64,000 bases of DNA from Mesorhizobium caraganae (lineage in GTDB: Bacteria; Pseudomonadota; Alphaproteobacteria; Rhizobiales; Rhizobiaceae). Positions 38,646 through 47,054 of this stretch are shown here, piece by piece (positions within the stretch are counted from its first letter, which is position 1; the number at the start of each line of letters is the position of its first letter). The notes beneath the pieces were generated by a model that was given only the letters and a program-made list of their open reading frames with translations, searched no databases and was not told the origin of the DNA. A program made the translations under genes and the position numbers. Location: NCBI RefSeq assembly GCF_016836705.1, contig NZ_JAFCGY010000003.1, positions 1 through 64,000 on the forward strand. The letters are read 5' to 3'.

Positions 38646-39680
38646 ATGCCCCGTTCTGTGATCGAAGCGATCGGCAACACGCCCCTGATCCGCCTCAACA
38701 AGGCTTCGGAGCTGACCGGCTGCGAGATCCTGGGCAAGGCCGAGTTCATGAATCCGGGCCAATCTGTCAAGGATCGCGCTGGCCTGTTCATTATCCGCGA
38801 CGCCGAACAGCGGGGGCTGTTGAAGCCGGGCGGCGTCATCGTCGAAGGTACGGCCGGCAATACCGGAATTGGCCTGACGCTGGTCGCCAAGGCGCTGGGC
38901 TATCGCACCGTGATCGTCATTCCCGACACGCAGAGCCAGGAGAAGAAAGACACGATCAAGGTGCTTGGCGCGGAATTGATCGAGGTGCCGGCGGTGCCTT
39001 ACAAGAACCCCAACAACTATGTGAAACTGTCGGGGCGGCTGGCCGAGCAGATGGCGCGTTCCGAGCCGAATGGCGCGATCTGGGCCAACCAGTTCGACAA
39101 TGTCGCCAATCGCGACGGCCATATCCGCACCACCGCGGAAGAAATCTGGACGCAGACCGGCGGCAAGGTCGACGGCTTCGTCTCGGCTGTGGGTTCGGGC
39201 GGCACGCTGGCCGGCGTCGCCTTCGGGCTGAAGGCCAAAAGCAAGGACGTCAAGATCGCGCTCGCCGATCCGCTCGGCGCCGCGCTCTACTCCTTCTACA
39301 CCAGCGGCGAATTGAAGTCCGACGGCAGCTCGATCACCGAAGGCATAGGGCAGGGGCGCATCACGGCCAATCTCGAAGGGTTCACGCCGGACTTCTCGTT
39401 CCAGGTTCCGGATGAGGAAGCGCTGCCGATCGTCTTCGACCTGATCCAGGAAGAGGGCCTGTGCGTCGGCGGTTCGACCGGTATCAACATTGCCGGCGCG
39501 ATCCGGCTGGCGCGCGAGCTTGGCCCCGGCCACACCATCGTGACCATCCTGGCCGACTACGGCACGCGTTATCAGTCGAAGCTGTTCAACCCGGACTTCC
39601 TGCGCGAGAAGAAGCTGCCGGTACCGGGCTGGATGGACGAACGCAGCACAATTTCAGTGCCGTACGAGAAGGTTGCCTGA
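38646..39680 (+). CDS. cysK: Cysteine synthase A (O-acetylserine sulfhydrylase)
   Basis: 344 residues from ATG 38646 (MPRSVIEAIGNTPLIRLN), with GAAGGA upstream. The PLP Lys lies in NPGQSVKDRAG, the substrate loop is EGTAGNTGIGL, and the phosphate loop is VGSGGTLAG. A C-terminal extension follows, as in longer CysK/CBS-like enzymes. It makes cysteine from O-acetylserine and sulfide. It overlaps the AlaX gene (TGATG), so cysteine production and tRNA editing are linked. Confidence 0.93.
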   Translation: MPRSVIEAIGNTPLIRLNKASELTGCEILGKAEFMNPGQSVKDRAGLFIIRDAEQRGLLKPGGVIVEGTAGNTGIGLTLVAKALGYRTVIVIPDTQSQEKKDTIKVLGAELIEVPAVPYKNPNNYVKLSGRLAEQMARSEPNGAIWANQFDNVANRDGHIRTTAEEIWTQTGGKVDGFVSAVGSGGTLAGVAFGLKAKSKDVKIALADPLGAALYSFYTSGELKSDGSSITEGIGQGRITANLEGFTPDFSFQVPDEEALPIVFDLIQEEGLCVGGSTGINIAGAIRLARELGPGHTIVTILADYGTRYQSKLFNPDFLREKKLPVPGWMDERSTISVPYEKVA

Positions 39681-40423
39681 TGGCGCACAAGACCGAAGCG
39701 CTGTTTCGCGACGACGCCTATCTGACGACGGCCGAAGCCACGGTGGTCGCGATCAACGAGCGTGGCGGCATCATTCTCGACCGGACGATCTTCTACGCGA
39801 CATCGGGTGGCCAGCTAGGCGACACCGGCACATTGGAGCGCGCCGACGGCAGCCGCATTGCCATTGCCGCCACCATCACTGGCGAGACCAAGGACGAGAT
39901 CATCCATGTGCCGGCGCCGGAGCAGCCGGTGCCCGAAATTGGCAAGCGGGTGAAACTCGCCATCGACTGGGAGCGGCGGCATCTCCTGATGCGCATGCAC
40001 GCCGCCTGCCATCTGCTCACCGTCGTCTGTCCGTTTCCGATCACCGGTGCCGCGGTTTCCGAGGATGACAGCCGTGTCGACTTCGACGCTCCGGATGCCG
40101 GCTTCACCAAGGAAGATGTTACCGCCGGGTTGATGGAGCTTGTGCTTGCCGATCATCCGATCTTCATCAGGCTGATCACCGACGAGGAACTGGCGGCCAA
40201 TCCGGGCCTGGTGAAGTCGAAGAATGTCCGCCCGCCGGTCGGCACTGGCAAAATCCGCCTGGTTTGCATCGGCGACAATGCTTCGGTCGACAGCCAGCCC
40301 TGCGGTGGCACCCACGTCAAAAGCACCGGCGAGATCGGCGAGATCCACATCGGCAAGATCGAAAAGAAGGGCCGCGAGAACCGGCGTTTTCGCATTCGCT
40401 TCGGACCGATGCCTGCGGCTTGA
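39680..40423 (+). CDS. AlaX-type trans-editing protein (alanyl-tRNA deacylase)
   Basis: 247 residues from ATG 39680. Similar to the editing half of AlaRS: FYATSGGQLGDTGTL, the zinc motif HAACHLL (HxxxH) and QPCGGTHVKSTGEIG with the Cys and His ligands. It hydrolyses Ser-tRNA(Ala) or Gly-tRNA(Ala). It is embedded in a cysteine/sulfur operon and overlaps cysK. Confidence 0.9.
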   Translation: MAHKTEALFRDDAYLTTAEATVVAINERGGIILDRTIFYATSGGQLGDTGTLERADGSRIAIAATITGETKDEIIHVPAPEQPVPEIGKRVKLAIDWERRHLLMRMHAACHLLTVVCPFPITGAAVSEDDSRVDFDAPDAGFTKEDVTAGLMELVLADHPIFIRLITDEELAANPGLVKSKNVRPPVGTGKIRLVCIGDNASVDSQPCGGTHVKSTGEIGEIHIGKIEKKGRENRRFRIRFGPMPAA

Positions 40424-40462
40424 AACCAAGATGCTTCGCGTGCGCGGGGCGGGAGAAAAAGA

Positions 40463-41314
40463 ATGGCCGATGACAGCCCTTTCACCGTCAATGCGGACTG
40501 GTTGCAGAGCCGGCTTGGTGAGCCCGGCCTGACGATCGTCGATGCGTCCTGGTATCTGCCGGCGCAAAAGCGCGATGCGCGCGCCGAGTATGAGGCGGCG
40601 CATATTCCGGGCGCGCGCTTCTTCGATCACGATGCGGCCTCGGACCCGGATGCCAAGCTGCCACACACGCTGCCGTCGCCGCAGCATTTCGCGCAATATG
40701 TCGGCACGATGGGCATTTCGGCCGACGACACCATCGTCGTCTATGACGGCCCGGGTTTCTTCTCGGCGCCGCGCGCCTGGTGGATGTTCCGCGTCATGGG
40801 CGTGTTCCAGGTCTATGTGCTGGACGGCGGCTTCGACCGCTGGAAGGCGGCGGGCCGGCCGGTGACGGCGGAACCGACGAAGATCGCGCCGAATGTGTTT
40901 TATGCCGATTTCGATGCCGCCCGGGTCGCCAGCCTCTCCGACATGCGGCGCATCGTCGAAACGAAAGAGAGCCAGATTGCGGACGCCCGTGGCGCCGGCC
41001 GCTTCACCGGAACCGAACCCGAGCCGCGCGCCGGTGTCCGCTCCGGTCACATGCCTGGCGCGCGCAACCTGCCTTATTCGGCGCTGTCGCAAGGTGGCGA
41101 GCTGTTGTCGAAGGATAGGCTGCGCAAGGCCGTTGAGGATGCCGGCATCGATCTGTCGAAGCCTGTCGTCACCTCGTGTGGCTCTGGCATCACCGCAGCT
41201 GTCGTCACGCTGGCGCTGGAGACGCTTGGCCACACCGACAACAGGCTCTACGACGGTTCATGGACCGAATGGGGCGGGCTGGCCGATACGCCCGTTGCAA
41301 CGGGCAAGGAATGA
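40463..41314 (+). CDS. sseA: 3-mercaptopyruvate sulfurtransferase
   Basis: 283 residues with two rhodanese domains. The active-site loop TSCGSGITAAV carries the catalytic Cys with the CGSGxTA signature of mercaptopyruvate rather than thiosulfate enzymes. It starts MADDSPFTVNADWLQSRLGE and ends LYDGSWTEWGGLADTPVATG. It moves sulfur from 3-mercaptopyruvate, a cysteine breakdown product. Confidence 0.93.
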   Translation: MADDSPFTVNADWLQSRLGEPGLTIVDASWYLPAQKRDARAEYEAAHIPGARFFDHDAASDPDAKLPHTLPSPQHFAQYVGTMGISADDTIVVYDGPGFFSAPRAWWMFRVMGVFQVYVLDGGFDRWKAAGRPVTAEPTKIAPNVFYADFDAARVASLSDMRRIVETKESQIADARGAGRFTGTEPEPRAGVRSGHMPGARNLPYSALSQGGELLSKDRLRKAVEDAGIDLSKPVVTSCGSGITAAVVTLALETLGHTDNRLYDGSWTEWGGLADTPVATGKE

Positions 41315-41883
41315 TGGCGATGGAAAACGGCGTGTTGGACGACATCGAGGTTACGGTGACGTTTCTGGAAATGCATGTACCACCGGCCTATTCGCCGCCG
41401 GTGCCCTACAACAAGCAGATCGCGCTGTTGAAGACCAAGGACATTCCGCTGCATTTCTACCGCTACCTGATGGATCGGGTGGGGCGCAAATGGCATTGGG
41501 TCAATGTGCTGCGGCTGGACGATGACGAGCTTGCGGCCGGCATTCACCGCGAGGACCGCGACATCAGGGTGCTTTATCTCGACGGCGCGCCGGCGGGGTT
41601 CTTCGACCTCAAGCCTTATCTGCCGGAAGAGGTCGAGCTCGCTTATTTCGGCATGATGGAGCATGCGACCGGGCAAGGCATCGGCCGCTGGTTCCTGGGC
41701 GCGGCGATCGCCGCCGCCTGGTCCTACGGGCCGAAACGGGTGACGGTGCAGACCTGCACGCTCGACCATCCGGCCGCCTTGCCGCTCTACCAGAAGCTCG
41801 GCTTTGCGCCGGTGGCGCAAAAGAAGGAGACCGTGCATCCGCTGCCTTTTGCCGAGCGCTCGGCCAGCGTCATGCGGCCCTAA
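41311..41883 (+). CDS. GNAT-family N-acetyltransferase
   Basis: 190 residues from ATG 41311, overlapping sseA (ATGA); ATGs at 41314 and 41320 are close alternatives and AAGGA suits 41320 better. The acetyl-CoA segment is GQGIGRWFLGAAIAAAW, and LPLYQKLGFAPVAQ follows. Last gene of the cysK-alaX-sseA unit. Substrate unknown. Confidence 0.85.
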   Translation: MMAMENGVLDDIEVTVTFLEMHVPPAYSPPVPYNKQIALLKTKDIPLHFYRYLMDRVGRKWHWVNVLRLDDDELAAGIHREDRDIRVLYLDGAPAGFFDLKPYLPEEVELAYFGMMEHATGQGIGRWFLGAAIAAAWSYGPKRVTVQTCTLDHPAALPLYQKLGFAPVAQKKETVHPLPFAERSASVMRP

Positions 41884-41978
41884 TCTCTCCGAAAGCTGAA
41901 CCAGCCGTTCATCGGCGCTTCAGGCTGCCTTTGCCATGGTGGCGTCAACACTGATGGGCCGTTGCCGAGGAGAAAGAT

Positions 41979-42548
41979 ATTCTGAGCCGACGTACATTTG
42001 CCGCAGCGCTGATTGCAGTGCTTGCGGTGCCGACCTTTGGGCCGACCTTGGCCGCCGCACAGGCGACCACGCCGTCGGCGGCAACGATCGAGCGACAGCT
42101 CGACGCGGCGCCCCGGGTGAAACTGCGCCCGAACCAGCGCGTCACCATCCGCGAATTCAAACGGCGGCCGGATCTGAGGCGCCAGGCGCGCTCGATCGAC
42201 ATCCAGTCGATCAATTTCGCCTTTGGCTCGGCGGCCATTTCCAGTTCGCAATACGGCAAGATCGAGAACATCGCCGACGCGCTGGAGCGCATCCTGCGCC
42301 GCGATCCCCGCGCCCGTGTGCTGATCGAAGGCCACACCGATGCGGTTGGCTCCTTCCAGTAGAACCAGGTCCTGTCGGAGCAACGCGCCGCCTCGCTGAA
42401 GCGCACGCTGGTGCGCGAATTCGGCGTGCCGGGCTATGCGCTGGAAACCGTCGGTTATGGCGAGGAATTCCTGCTGGTGCAGACCCAGGATGAGAACTGG
42501 CGCAACCGCCGTGTGACGCTGCGCCGCTTCGACGATTTCATCCGCTGA
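41979..42548 (+). pseudogene. OmpA-family protein with in-frame amber codon and no clear start
   Basis: One frame gives a signal peptide-like start (LSRRTFAAALIAVLAVPTF), a linker, the OmpA core INFAFGSAAISSSQYGKI and the peptidoglycan motif EGHTDAVGS, then TAG at 42360-42362, then NQVLSEQRAASLKRTLVREF and NWRNRRVTLRRF to a TGA at 42546-42548. The upstream codons are ATT (41979) and CTG (41982) after a good GAGGAG site, so a start may also be lost. The nearest standard start (GTG 42018) cuts the signal peptide. Two lesions suggest decay. Confidence 0.8.
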
Positions 42549-42692
42549 CCAGGACAGGTTTCTGAAGCAATGTTTCAGCAGTCCGGCTTGAAATGGCCGG
42601 GCTGCTGGCGGCCTCACAGCCTTGGCAGGAATCGGGTGGGAGGCACCTGCGTGGCGGCATATTCTCAGGTCAAAGACACCGGAGATTCAGCC

Positions 42693-43160
42693 ATGACCGT
42701 TCAGTTCAAAGCCTTGCCGACAGAAGACGTCAGAGCGCTGCAGCGCGGCGGTCCGGACGCCTATGGGCAGACGCCCGAACGCAGGATTTCCGATGGTGAC
42801 GGCGTGCCTTGCCGGCATTGCCTGAGAAACGTCGCCGAAGGCGATGGCTATCTGATCCTGGCCTATCGGCCGTTTCCTGAGTTGCAGCCCTATGCCGAGA
42901 CCGGACCCATCTTCCTGCATGCGCAGGAGTGCGAACGCGCCGCCGAGACAGAAGCGCTGCCGGATATGCTGGAGAGCAGCGACTATATCGTGCGCGGCTA
43001 TGGAGCCGATGACCGCATCGTCTATGGCAGTGGCGGCGTCATCCCGACGGACGCCATTGCGGCGCGGGCGAAGACGCTGTTTGAGCGCGATGACATCGCC
43101 TATGTCCATGTCCGCTCTGCACGCAACAATTGCTATCAGTGCCGCATCGACCGCGCGTGA
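42693..43160 (+). CDS. DUF1203 family protein
   Basis: 155 residues from ATG 42693, GGAG eight bases upstream. The sequence contains CRHCLRNVAEGDGYLILAYRPF, GPIFLHAQECER and NNCYQCRIDRA, matching DUF1203. Paired Cys in CRHC could bind metal. Function unknown. Confidence 0.8.
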   Translation: MTVQFKALPTEDVRALQRGGPDAYGQTPERRISDGDGVPCRHCLRNVAEGDGYLILAYRPFPELQPYAETGPIFLHAQECERAAETEALPDMLESSDYIVRGYGADDRIVYGSGGVIPTDAIAARAKTLFERDDIAYVHVRSARNNCYQCRIDRA

Positions 43161-43167
43161 CGGCGAC

Positions 43168-43200
43168 GCAAAAAAATGCCCGCCGGTCGTCTGGCGGGCA
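43168..43200 (-). terminator. Intrinsic terminator reading on the minus strand
   Basis: TGCCCGCC / GGCGGGCA stem with seven A on the plus-strand left side, i.e. a U-run for minus-strand RNA. It lies 17 bases after the DUF1203 stop. No minus-strand gene is recognised between here and the terminator at 43523, so the transcript it ends may be non-coding. Confidence 0.6.
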
Positions 43201-43324
43201 GTTGGGAGCCGTGTGACGGATGCTGCCGCCGAAGAGGTCTGCATAGGAGACATCAGGCGTTCGGGAGGCAGCTGGGGCCGTCAAGTTGGCGATATCTGTC
43301 TGCGCAGGTTTTTCGATTGCCTGA

Positions 43325-43340
43325 TGTGAAGCACTTCACA
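43325..43340. promoter_or_regulatory. Perfect CRP-type palindrome
   Basis: TGTGAAGCACTTCACA equals TGTGA-N6-TCACA, the core CRP/FNR-family consensus, with 7-base exact arms. It lies in a 420-base region without a recognised protein gene and 37 bases before a -35-like box. Confidence 0.55.
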
Positions 43341-43376
43341 CAGCGCCCAGCGATCGTCGAAACATGGAGGCACCGG

Positions 43377-43505
43377 TTGAGAGCTGTCGCACTCCCGTCG
43401 TATTCATACGCTAAGAGAGAGATGTCGATGGATTTGCCGACCGCGGATGAACCGGCGGGAATCTCGACGACTGAGGAAGCGGGGCTTTGGCTCCGCTTTT
43501 TTGTT
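43377..43505 (+). ncRNA. Candidate small RNA locus (promoter, short transcript, terminator)
   Basis: TTGAGA (43377), 18 bases, TATTCA (43401) forms a promoter-like pair. A terminator-like stem AGCGGGG-CTTTGG-CTCCGCT with T-run ends at about 43504, giving a transcript of about 90 bases. A 42-residue open frame from 43423 runs through the terminator, so coding is unlikely. The CRP-type site upstream would suit regulation. All boundaries are inferred. Confidence 0.4.
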
Positions 43506-43519
43506 GCCGACTTTGTTCC

Positions 43520-43556
43520 ACGCAAAGAAAAAGCCCGCCGGAATTGACCGACGGGC
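43520..43556. terminator. Terminator downstream of the beta-barrel remnant
   Basis: AAGCCCG(CCGG) pairs with (CCGA)CGGGCTT; the A-rich left side gives a U-run for minus-strand RNA and the right side ends TTTT. Confidence 0.7.
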
Positions 43557-43580
43557 TTTTGACCGCTGCCGATGCTGCTT

Positions 43581-43799
43581 TTAGTTGAATTTATACTTCG
43601 CACCGATGCGAACGGTCTGGAATGAAGGTTCGTCGGTGATGAGACCGTCCGAACCGAAATCTTCTTTCTCATACTGCGAATAGCGGTATTCGAGACCCAG
43701 CGTCATGTTGCTGGAAACGGCCGTTTCGAGGCCGCCACCGATCGAGAAGCCGCTCGAACCCCAGTCGACAATGTCGCCGATGGTGGAATTCTCAGCCAT
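43581..43799 (-). pseudogene. Remnant of an outer-membrane beta-barrel protein
   Basis: 72 residues, matching only the last three or four strands of an Omp31/opacity-type porin: GLETAVSSNMTLGLEYRYS, SFQTVRIGAKYKFN with the C-terminal aromatic-rich end needed for BAM recognition. No signal peptide or N-terminal strands are found upstream, where the ald terminator lies. It keeps its own terminator. Most likely a deletion remnant. Confidence 0.7.
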
Positions 43800-43823
43800 C
43801 GGATAGAACTGCTTGAATTGCCA

Positions 43824-43853
43824 AGAAAAAACCCGCCGGAGCGAACCGGCGGG
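43824..43853 (-). terminator. Terminator of ald
   Basis: On the minus strand the stem CCCGCCGG / CCGGCGGG is followed by seven U. It starts 31 bases after the ald stop. Confidence 0.85.
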
Positions 43854-43883
43854 CGAGACAGGAGGAAACTCTTTTTGGTGAAA

Positions 43884-44999
43884 TCAGGCGGCCAGGACCG
43901 CCTTGGGTTCTACCAGCTCGTAGCCGAGCGCTTCGGCGATAGCGCGGTTGGTGATCTTGCCCCTGTGGACGTTGAGACCGTTGCGCAGATGATGGTCGTC
44001 AACAAGCGCCTTCAGGCCCTTGTCGGCGAGCTGCAGGCCGTAATGCAGCGTCGCGTTGTTGAGCGCGTGCGCCGAAGTGACCGGCACGGCGCCAGGCATG
44101 TTGGCGACGCAGTAATGGATGACGCCATCGACCTCGTAGGTCGGATCGGCATGGGTGGTGGCGTGCGAGGTCTCGAAGCAACCGCCCTGATCGATGGCGA
44201 CGTCGACCAGCACTGAGCCTTTCTTCATGCCCGACAGCATTTCGCGGGTCACCAGCTTGGGTGCCGCCGCGCCCGGGATGAGCACGGCGCCGACGACGAT
44301 GTCGGCGGAGAAGCATTCTTCTTCCAGCGCCTCGACAGTGGAATAACGGGTGTGGACACGGCCGGCAAAGAGGTCGTCGAGCTGGCGCAGGCGCGGGATC
44401 GAACGGTCGATGATGGTGACGTCGGCGCCAAGGCCGGCGGCCATGCGGGCGGCATGCAGGCCGACGACGCCGCCGCCGAGCACTGTGACTTTACCGGGCA
44501 GCACGCCGGGCACGCCGCCGAGCAGTACGCCGCGGCCACCATTGGCCTTCTGCAGCGCCGTGGCGCCGGCCTGGATCGACAGGCGGCCGGCGACTTCCGA
44601 CATCGGCGCCAAGAGCGGCAGGCCGCCGCGGTCGTCGGTCACGGTCTCATAGGCGATTGCCGTGACGCCGGAGGCGAGCAGGCCCTTGGTCTGCTCGGGA
44701 TCGGGAGCCAGGTGAAGATAGGTGTAGAGGATCTGGCCATCGCGCAGCTGCACCCATTCATTGGGCTGCGGCTCCTTGACCTTGACGATCATGTCCGACT
44801 TGGCGAACACATCTGCGGCGGTCTTGGCAATGGTGGCGCCGGCGGCGCGATAGGCATTGTCATCGGCGCCGATGCCAGCGCCGGCGCCGGTTTCGACCAG
44901 CACCTCATGGCCATGCGCGACATATTCGCGGACAGAGCCCGGCGTCAGGCCGACGCGGTATTCGTGGTTCTTGATTTCCTTGGGGCAACCGACGCGCAT
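43884..44999 (-). CDS. ald: Alanine dehydrogenase
   Basis: 371 residues, exactly the family size, from the ATG at 44999 ([18 protein letters not shown]) with GGAGAAGAAG upstream. It has the substrate Lys in [10 protein letters not shown], catalytic His in YLHLAPD, and the Rossmann loop [15 protein letters not shown]. It interconverts alanine and pyruvate plus ammonia with NAD. Divergent from an Lrp/AsnC regulator. Confidence 0.96.
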   Translation of the reverse strand: MRVGCPKEIKNHEYRVGLTPGSVREYVAHGHEVLVETGAGAGIGADDNAYRAAGATIAKTAADVFAKSDMIVKVKEPQPNEWVQLRDGQILYTYLHLAPDPEQTKGLLASGVTAIAYETVTDDRGGLPLLAPMSEVAGRLSIQAGATALQKANGGRGVLLGGVPGVLPGKVTVLGGGVVGLHAARMAAGLGADVTIIDRSIPRLRQLDDLFAGRVHTRYSTVEALEEECFSADIVVGAVLIPGAAAPKLVTREMLSGMKKGSVLVDVAIDQGGCFETSHATTHADPTYEVDGVIHYCVANMPGAVPVTSAHALNNATLHYGLQLADKGLKALVDDHHLRNGLNVHRGKITNRAIAEALGYELVEPKAVLAA

Positions 45000-45155
45000 T
45001 CTTCTTCTCCTGATCCAGCCCTTGGGGCTCGTTCCCTGTATTAATGTAGTCAACCACGAATCGTTGCGCGGATGTTTGCGAATGCGCTTGCGCGCCATGA
45101 TGCGTTTCGATAATCGTTGCGCCAAATTGCAGGATTTTCGCAGGAATCACGAAAA

Positions 45156-45629
45156 ATGCCGCTCGACAGGATCGATATCGCCATTCTTGAGACTTTGCAG
45201 AAGGATGGGCGCATACCCAATGCGGCGCTCGCCGAGCGGGTCGGCCTGTCGCAGTCGGCCTGCTCGCGGCGCCTCGACAATCTGGAGAAATCCGGGACCA
45301 TTCGCGGCTATCACGCCCGGCTTTCGAATGCAGCGCTCGGGCACCAGATGACGGCGATCGTGCACATCTCGTTGTCGGGGCAATTCGAAAAGACGCTGTC
45401 GGATTTCGAGGCGGCGATCAAGCGCTGCCCGAATGTACTGTCCTGCCACCTGATGTCAGGCGAATACGACTACATCCTGCGCATCGCCGCCAAGGACCTG
45501 GTCGATTATGAGCGCATCCACAAGGAATGGCTGTCGGCGATGCCGCATGTGACCAAGATCAACTCGTCGTTTGCCTTGCGCGAGATCGTCGATCGCACGG
45601 CCATGGGGATGAAGCCGGAACTGGCTTAA
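45156..45629 (+). CDS. Lrp/AsnC-family regulator, likely of ald
   Basis: 157 residues from ATG 45156. The helix-turn-helix is ALAERVGLSQSACSRRLDNLEKSG, followed by the RAM effector domain. It shares a 156-base divergent region with ald, a layout seen for AldR-type activators responding to alanine. The stop overlaps the convergent secreted-protein gene by three bases. Confidence 0.9.
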   Translation: MPLDRIDIAILETLQKDGRIPNAALAERVGLSQSACSRRLDNLEKSGTIRGYHARLSNAALGHQMTAIVHISLSGQFEKTLSDFEAAIKRCPNVLSCHLMSGEYDYILRIAAKDLVDYERIHKEWLSAMPHVTKINSSFALREIVDRTAMGMKPELA

Positions 45630-46039
45630 CGCCAAAGGCACACCCGGACGTCCTTCCCGACATAGCACGCGCCTTCGCGGCGAAGTTCTTCCCAGCGTTC
45701 ATCACCGTGCGTTGCGCGAATGTCGGAGTTCCCATAGCCCTCCCAGACATCACCGTCCTTGTAGACAACTGCCCAGTAATCTTCGGACATTTCACCAGCG
45801 CCACTATGCGTGTCGGGATAGTCGATCCCTGCAAAAACCTGCCGAGGCCCCTGGATATTAAAATCGCCGCCCTTCTCGATTTGATAGGAGCACTTTCCGG
45901 ATATTCGAGTCTGACCGTCAACAGTGAGCAGGCAGCGGCCCCATTTATAACCGCTCGGCAAACGATGCTGTGGTTGCGCGTGCGAAAACGAACAGGAAAA
46001 CGCAATTGCGAGGGCCGCCGCTATAGTTCGTCCGATCAT
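45626..46039 (-). CDS. Small exported protein, function unknown
   Basis: 137 residues. Signal peptide IGRTIAAALAIAFSCSFSHA with cleavage after AHA-like SHA. The mature part has five Cys (GRCLLTV, GKCSYQIEKGG, GACYVGKDVRVCLW) and the segment YWAVVYKDGDVWEGYGN. I do not recognise the family. The 3' end overlaps the Lrp gene tail to tail. Confidence 0.75.
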   Translation of the reverse strand: MIGRTIAAALAIAFSCSFSHAQPQHRLPSGYKWGRCLLTVDGQTRISGKCSYQIEKGGDFNIQGPRQVFAGIDYPDTHSGAGEMSEDYWAVVYKDGDVWEGYGNSDIRATHGDERWEELRREGACYVGKDVRVCLWR

Positions 46040-46209
46040 CTTAGCATCCGTTGTTAGGCAGCCAATCTAAAGAGCGACCGGACACTTTTGGATCCGCCCA
46101 GAGCGCATGTCGAAACGGTCCGCCGCAGCAAGATTATGCTTTTTGTCGACCAAGTCGGATTTTTGTCACCGCGAAGAAATCCAGCTGGTCTCATTTTCCA
46201 AACGGGCTC

Positions 46210-46872
46210 TCAGGCCTCGGTCACCAAGCGATCCATCGGGATGTCGTGCGGCTGCGGGTAGATGGTCGCGATGCGCTGCAACCCGTAGCCGACCCCGATG
46301 ACCAATGGCTTGAACGGCATTGCCGCCAGCGTGCGGTCGAAGAAGCCGCCGCCGTAGCCCAGGCGGTAGTTTTGCGGATCGATGCCGACGATCGGCGAAA
46401 TGACGATGTCGGGCAGCACCGGATCGCCTTCGGCGGGGATCGGGATATTCCAGACGCCTTTTTCCAGCCGGTCGCCAGGAACGTAGGCGCGGAAGATCAG
46501 CGGCTGGCCCTTCTCGATGACGATGGGGAGCGCCGTGCGGCCACCGCGTTCATTGACCGACGCTATCCAAGGCCGCAGGTCCGGCTCGCCGCGAAACGGC
46601 CAGTAGAGGCTGACTATGCGGCCGGCAATGTCGCCGATCACCGCGTCGAGACCTTCGGCGATACGCTGCGACATCGCCGTCCGCATGTCGGCGGAAACCG
46701 CCAACCGCGCCGCGATCAGCCGTTCGCGCTCAGCCTTGCGCCAACGTCGTACGTCGGTCCAGTCGGTCAATGGCGCGCGAAATTCCGGATCGAGTTCGTG
46801 CATGAAGCAAGGCGGCGAAGAATATTGCGCCGGGCCTTCGCCGTCTTTCGCGCCGTGACTATCTTTGGCCAT
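46210..46872 (-). CDS. fau: 5-formyltetrahydrofolate cyclo-ligase
   Basis: 220 residues. The C-terminal signature RLGYGGGFFDRTLA is diagnostic, and WRKAERERLIAARLAV and WPFRGEPDLRPWI are typical of alphaproteobacterial members. It converts 5-formyl-THF to methenyl-THF with ATP. It starts directly after the candidate 6S RNA, a known arrangement. Confidence 0.93.
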   Translation of the reverse strand: MAKDSHGAKDGEGPAQYSSPPCFMHELDPEFRAPLTDWTDVRRWRKAERERLIAARLAVSADMRTAMSQRIAEGLDAVIGDIAGRIVSLYWPFRGEPDLRPWIASVNERGGRTALPIVIEKGQPLIFRAYVPGDRLEKGVWNIPIPAEGDPVLPDIVISPIVGIDPQNYRLGYGGGFFDRTLAAMPFKPLVIGVGYGLQRIATIYPQPHDIPMDRLVTEA

Positions 46873-46875
46873 GCC

Positions 46876-47014
46876 TCACTCCCGTGGTTCCTTCCCCTGC
46901 GAGGCTATACCCGTCTGAGCCTGCCGACATGGGCATTCGCGACATTGGAGGGCGAGTCCGGGGTAGCCTTGATGCATGGCAGTCTTGCGCTCCACCACAT
47001 TGTTGCGGTGCACA
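46876..47014 (-). ncRNA. ssrS: Probable 6S RNA
   Basis: The region just upstream of fau on the minus strand holds no protein gene. It can fold as a long rod: UGUGGU near the 5' end pairs with ACCACG near the 3' end, and GGCUA-CCC pairs with GGG-UA-UAGCC around a central apical part, leaving an open bubble between. 6S RNA lies next to fau (ygfA) in many proteobacteria including rhizobia. TAGATA/TATCTA at 47023-47028 could be the -10 box. Ends are approximate. Confidence 0.6.
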
Positions 47015-47054
47015 AAAATCACTAGATAAGGACGGTGAAAACGAGGTGAGTGCG

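Noticed and set aside
46051..47025. 324-codon plus-strand frame opposite fau and the 6S candidate
   Set aside because: No ribosome site or family features; the minus-strand genes explain the region.
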